Shown: one piece after another, positions 39,919 through 40,012 of the stretch | Numbering within the stretch: position 1 is the stretch's first letter | Layout of the letters: each line of letters begins with the position of its first letter | The notes under the pieces: model-generated | The model's database searches: none | The model's input: only the letters and a program-made list of their open reading frames with translations | What the model was told of the DNA's origin: nothing | Position numbers and translations under genes: made by a program | Assembly: GCF_024385605.1 (NCBI RefSeq) | Contig: NZ_JANFOJ010000024.1 | Coordinates: 1 to 40,012 of the forward strand | Direction of reading: 5' to 3' | Source of the DNA: Sporolactobacillus sp. STSJ-5 | Lineage (GTDB): Bacteria; Bacillota; Bacilli; Bacillales; Sporolactobacillaceae | Length of the DNA: 40,012 bases

Positions 39919-40012
39919 CCTTTTCGCATAGTAATCAAAAATCACTAGATCGGCATTGTAATTTTCAATATCATAGATAAAAATTTTCTTTTTCAATTTT
40001 CAGATCAATCAT
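39910..40012 (-). pseudogene. probable frameshifted C-terminal tail of a gene entering from the right edge
   Basis: Two overlapping minus-strand frames read like one protein end: MIDLKIEKENF from the edge in one frame, then IYDIENYNADLVIFDYYAKRV in another, ending at TGA 39912-39910 inside a terminator hairpin. One extra T in the five-T run at 39983-39979 would explain the break; without it the frame is continuous. Only about 33 residues are visible, so no product can be named. It could also be chance in AT-rich DNA. Confidence 0.3.

Overview
The window looks like chromosomal DNA of a Gram-positive, low-to-moderate GC, endospore-former-type Firmicute. Shine-Dalgarno sequences are strong (AGGAGG and GGGGAG types), starts include GTG and TTG, promoters are of the TTGACA/TATAAT sigma-A type, and intrinsic terminators are numerous. 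An Xaa-Pro dipeptidyl peptidase (PepX) of lactic-acid-bacterium type sits among Bacillus-like genes: QueG, a YdhG-like DUF1801 protein, Kup under a ydaO riboswitch, a BsrE-like toxin and a Vga-like ABC-F protein. I infer Bacillales, possibly Sporolactobacillaceae, but no rRNA or marker gene is present to prove it. No prophage, insertion sequence or CRISPR array is visible; most of the window is ordinary chromosome with several transporter and resistance modules.

Layout. 1-2.3 kb: the edge of a minus-strand gene and a short FtsH-like membrane AAA+ metalloprotease. 2.3-6.5 kb: an MHS-family transporter; a Vga-like antibiotic-resistance ABC-F gene with its own promoter and a 270-nt leader that carries a tiny upstream ORF and competing RNA stems; and a DJ-1/PfpI protein. 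6.5-9.9 kb: pepX, then a 650-bp noncoding array of 21-nt units ordered into 113-bp super-units. 9.9-16.4 kb: a PHP-type histidinol-phosphatase-like gene behind a five-gene ABC uptake operon (lipoprotein, alkaline-phosphatase-superfamily enzyme, two permeases, ATPase), with a divergent DeoR regulator; this is probably an organophosphate or phosphonate scavenging system. 16.4-21.2 kb: a GH130 mannoside enzyme, a GyrI-like protein, a TetR/MFS drug-efflux operon with a palindromic operator, and an SDR. 21.3-25.9 kb: membrane-anchored proteins of unknown role and a QorB-like reductase with twin operator dyads. 25.9-29.5 kb: a GPH sugar symporter, a YagU protein, a tyrosine phosphatase and a PhnB-like VOC protein.

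29.5-34 kb: the Kup potassium transporter is preceded by a c-di-AMP (ydaO-type) riboswitch, its terminator, and a decayed C-terminal fragment of a KdpE-like response regulator, which suggests that a former kdp locus collapsed onto kup. Then come a DUF1801 protein and a secreted coiled-coil M23 murein hydrolase. 34-36.4 kb: a stand-alone HhH plus PD-(D/E)XK-like nuclease, and a short hydrophobic peptide with antisense-RNA architecture (a predicted type I toxin-antitoxin). 36.4-40 kb: QueG, a YciI-like protein, a VOC protein with a two-helix membrane peptide, an alpha/beta hydrolase and, at the right edge, a probable frameshifted gene tail.

The observations most worth following up are the 21/113-bp repeat array, the riboswitch-kdpE remnant-kup junction, the Vga leader attenuator, and the predicted type I toxin-antitoxin. 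All similarity statements come from reading the translations and from memory of the families; no search or folding program was run.
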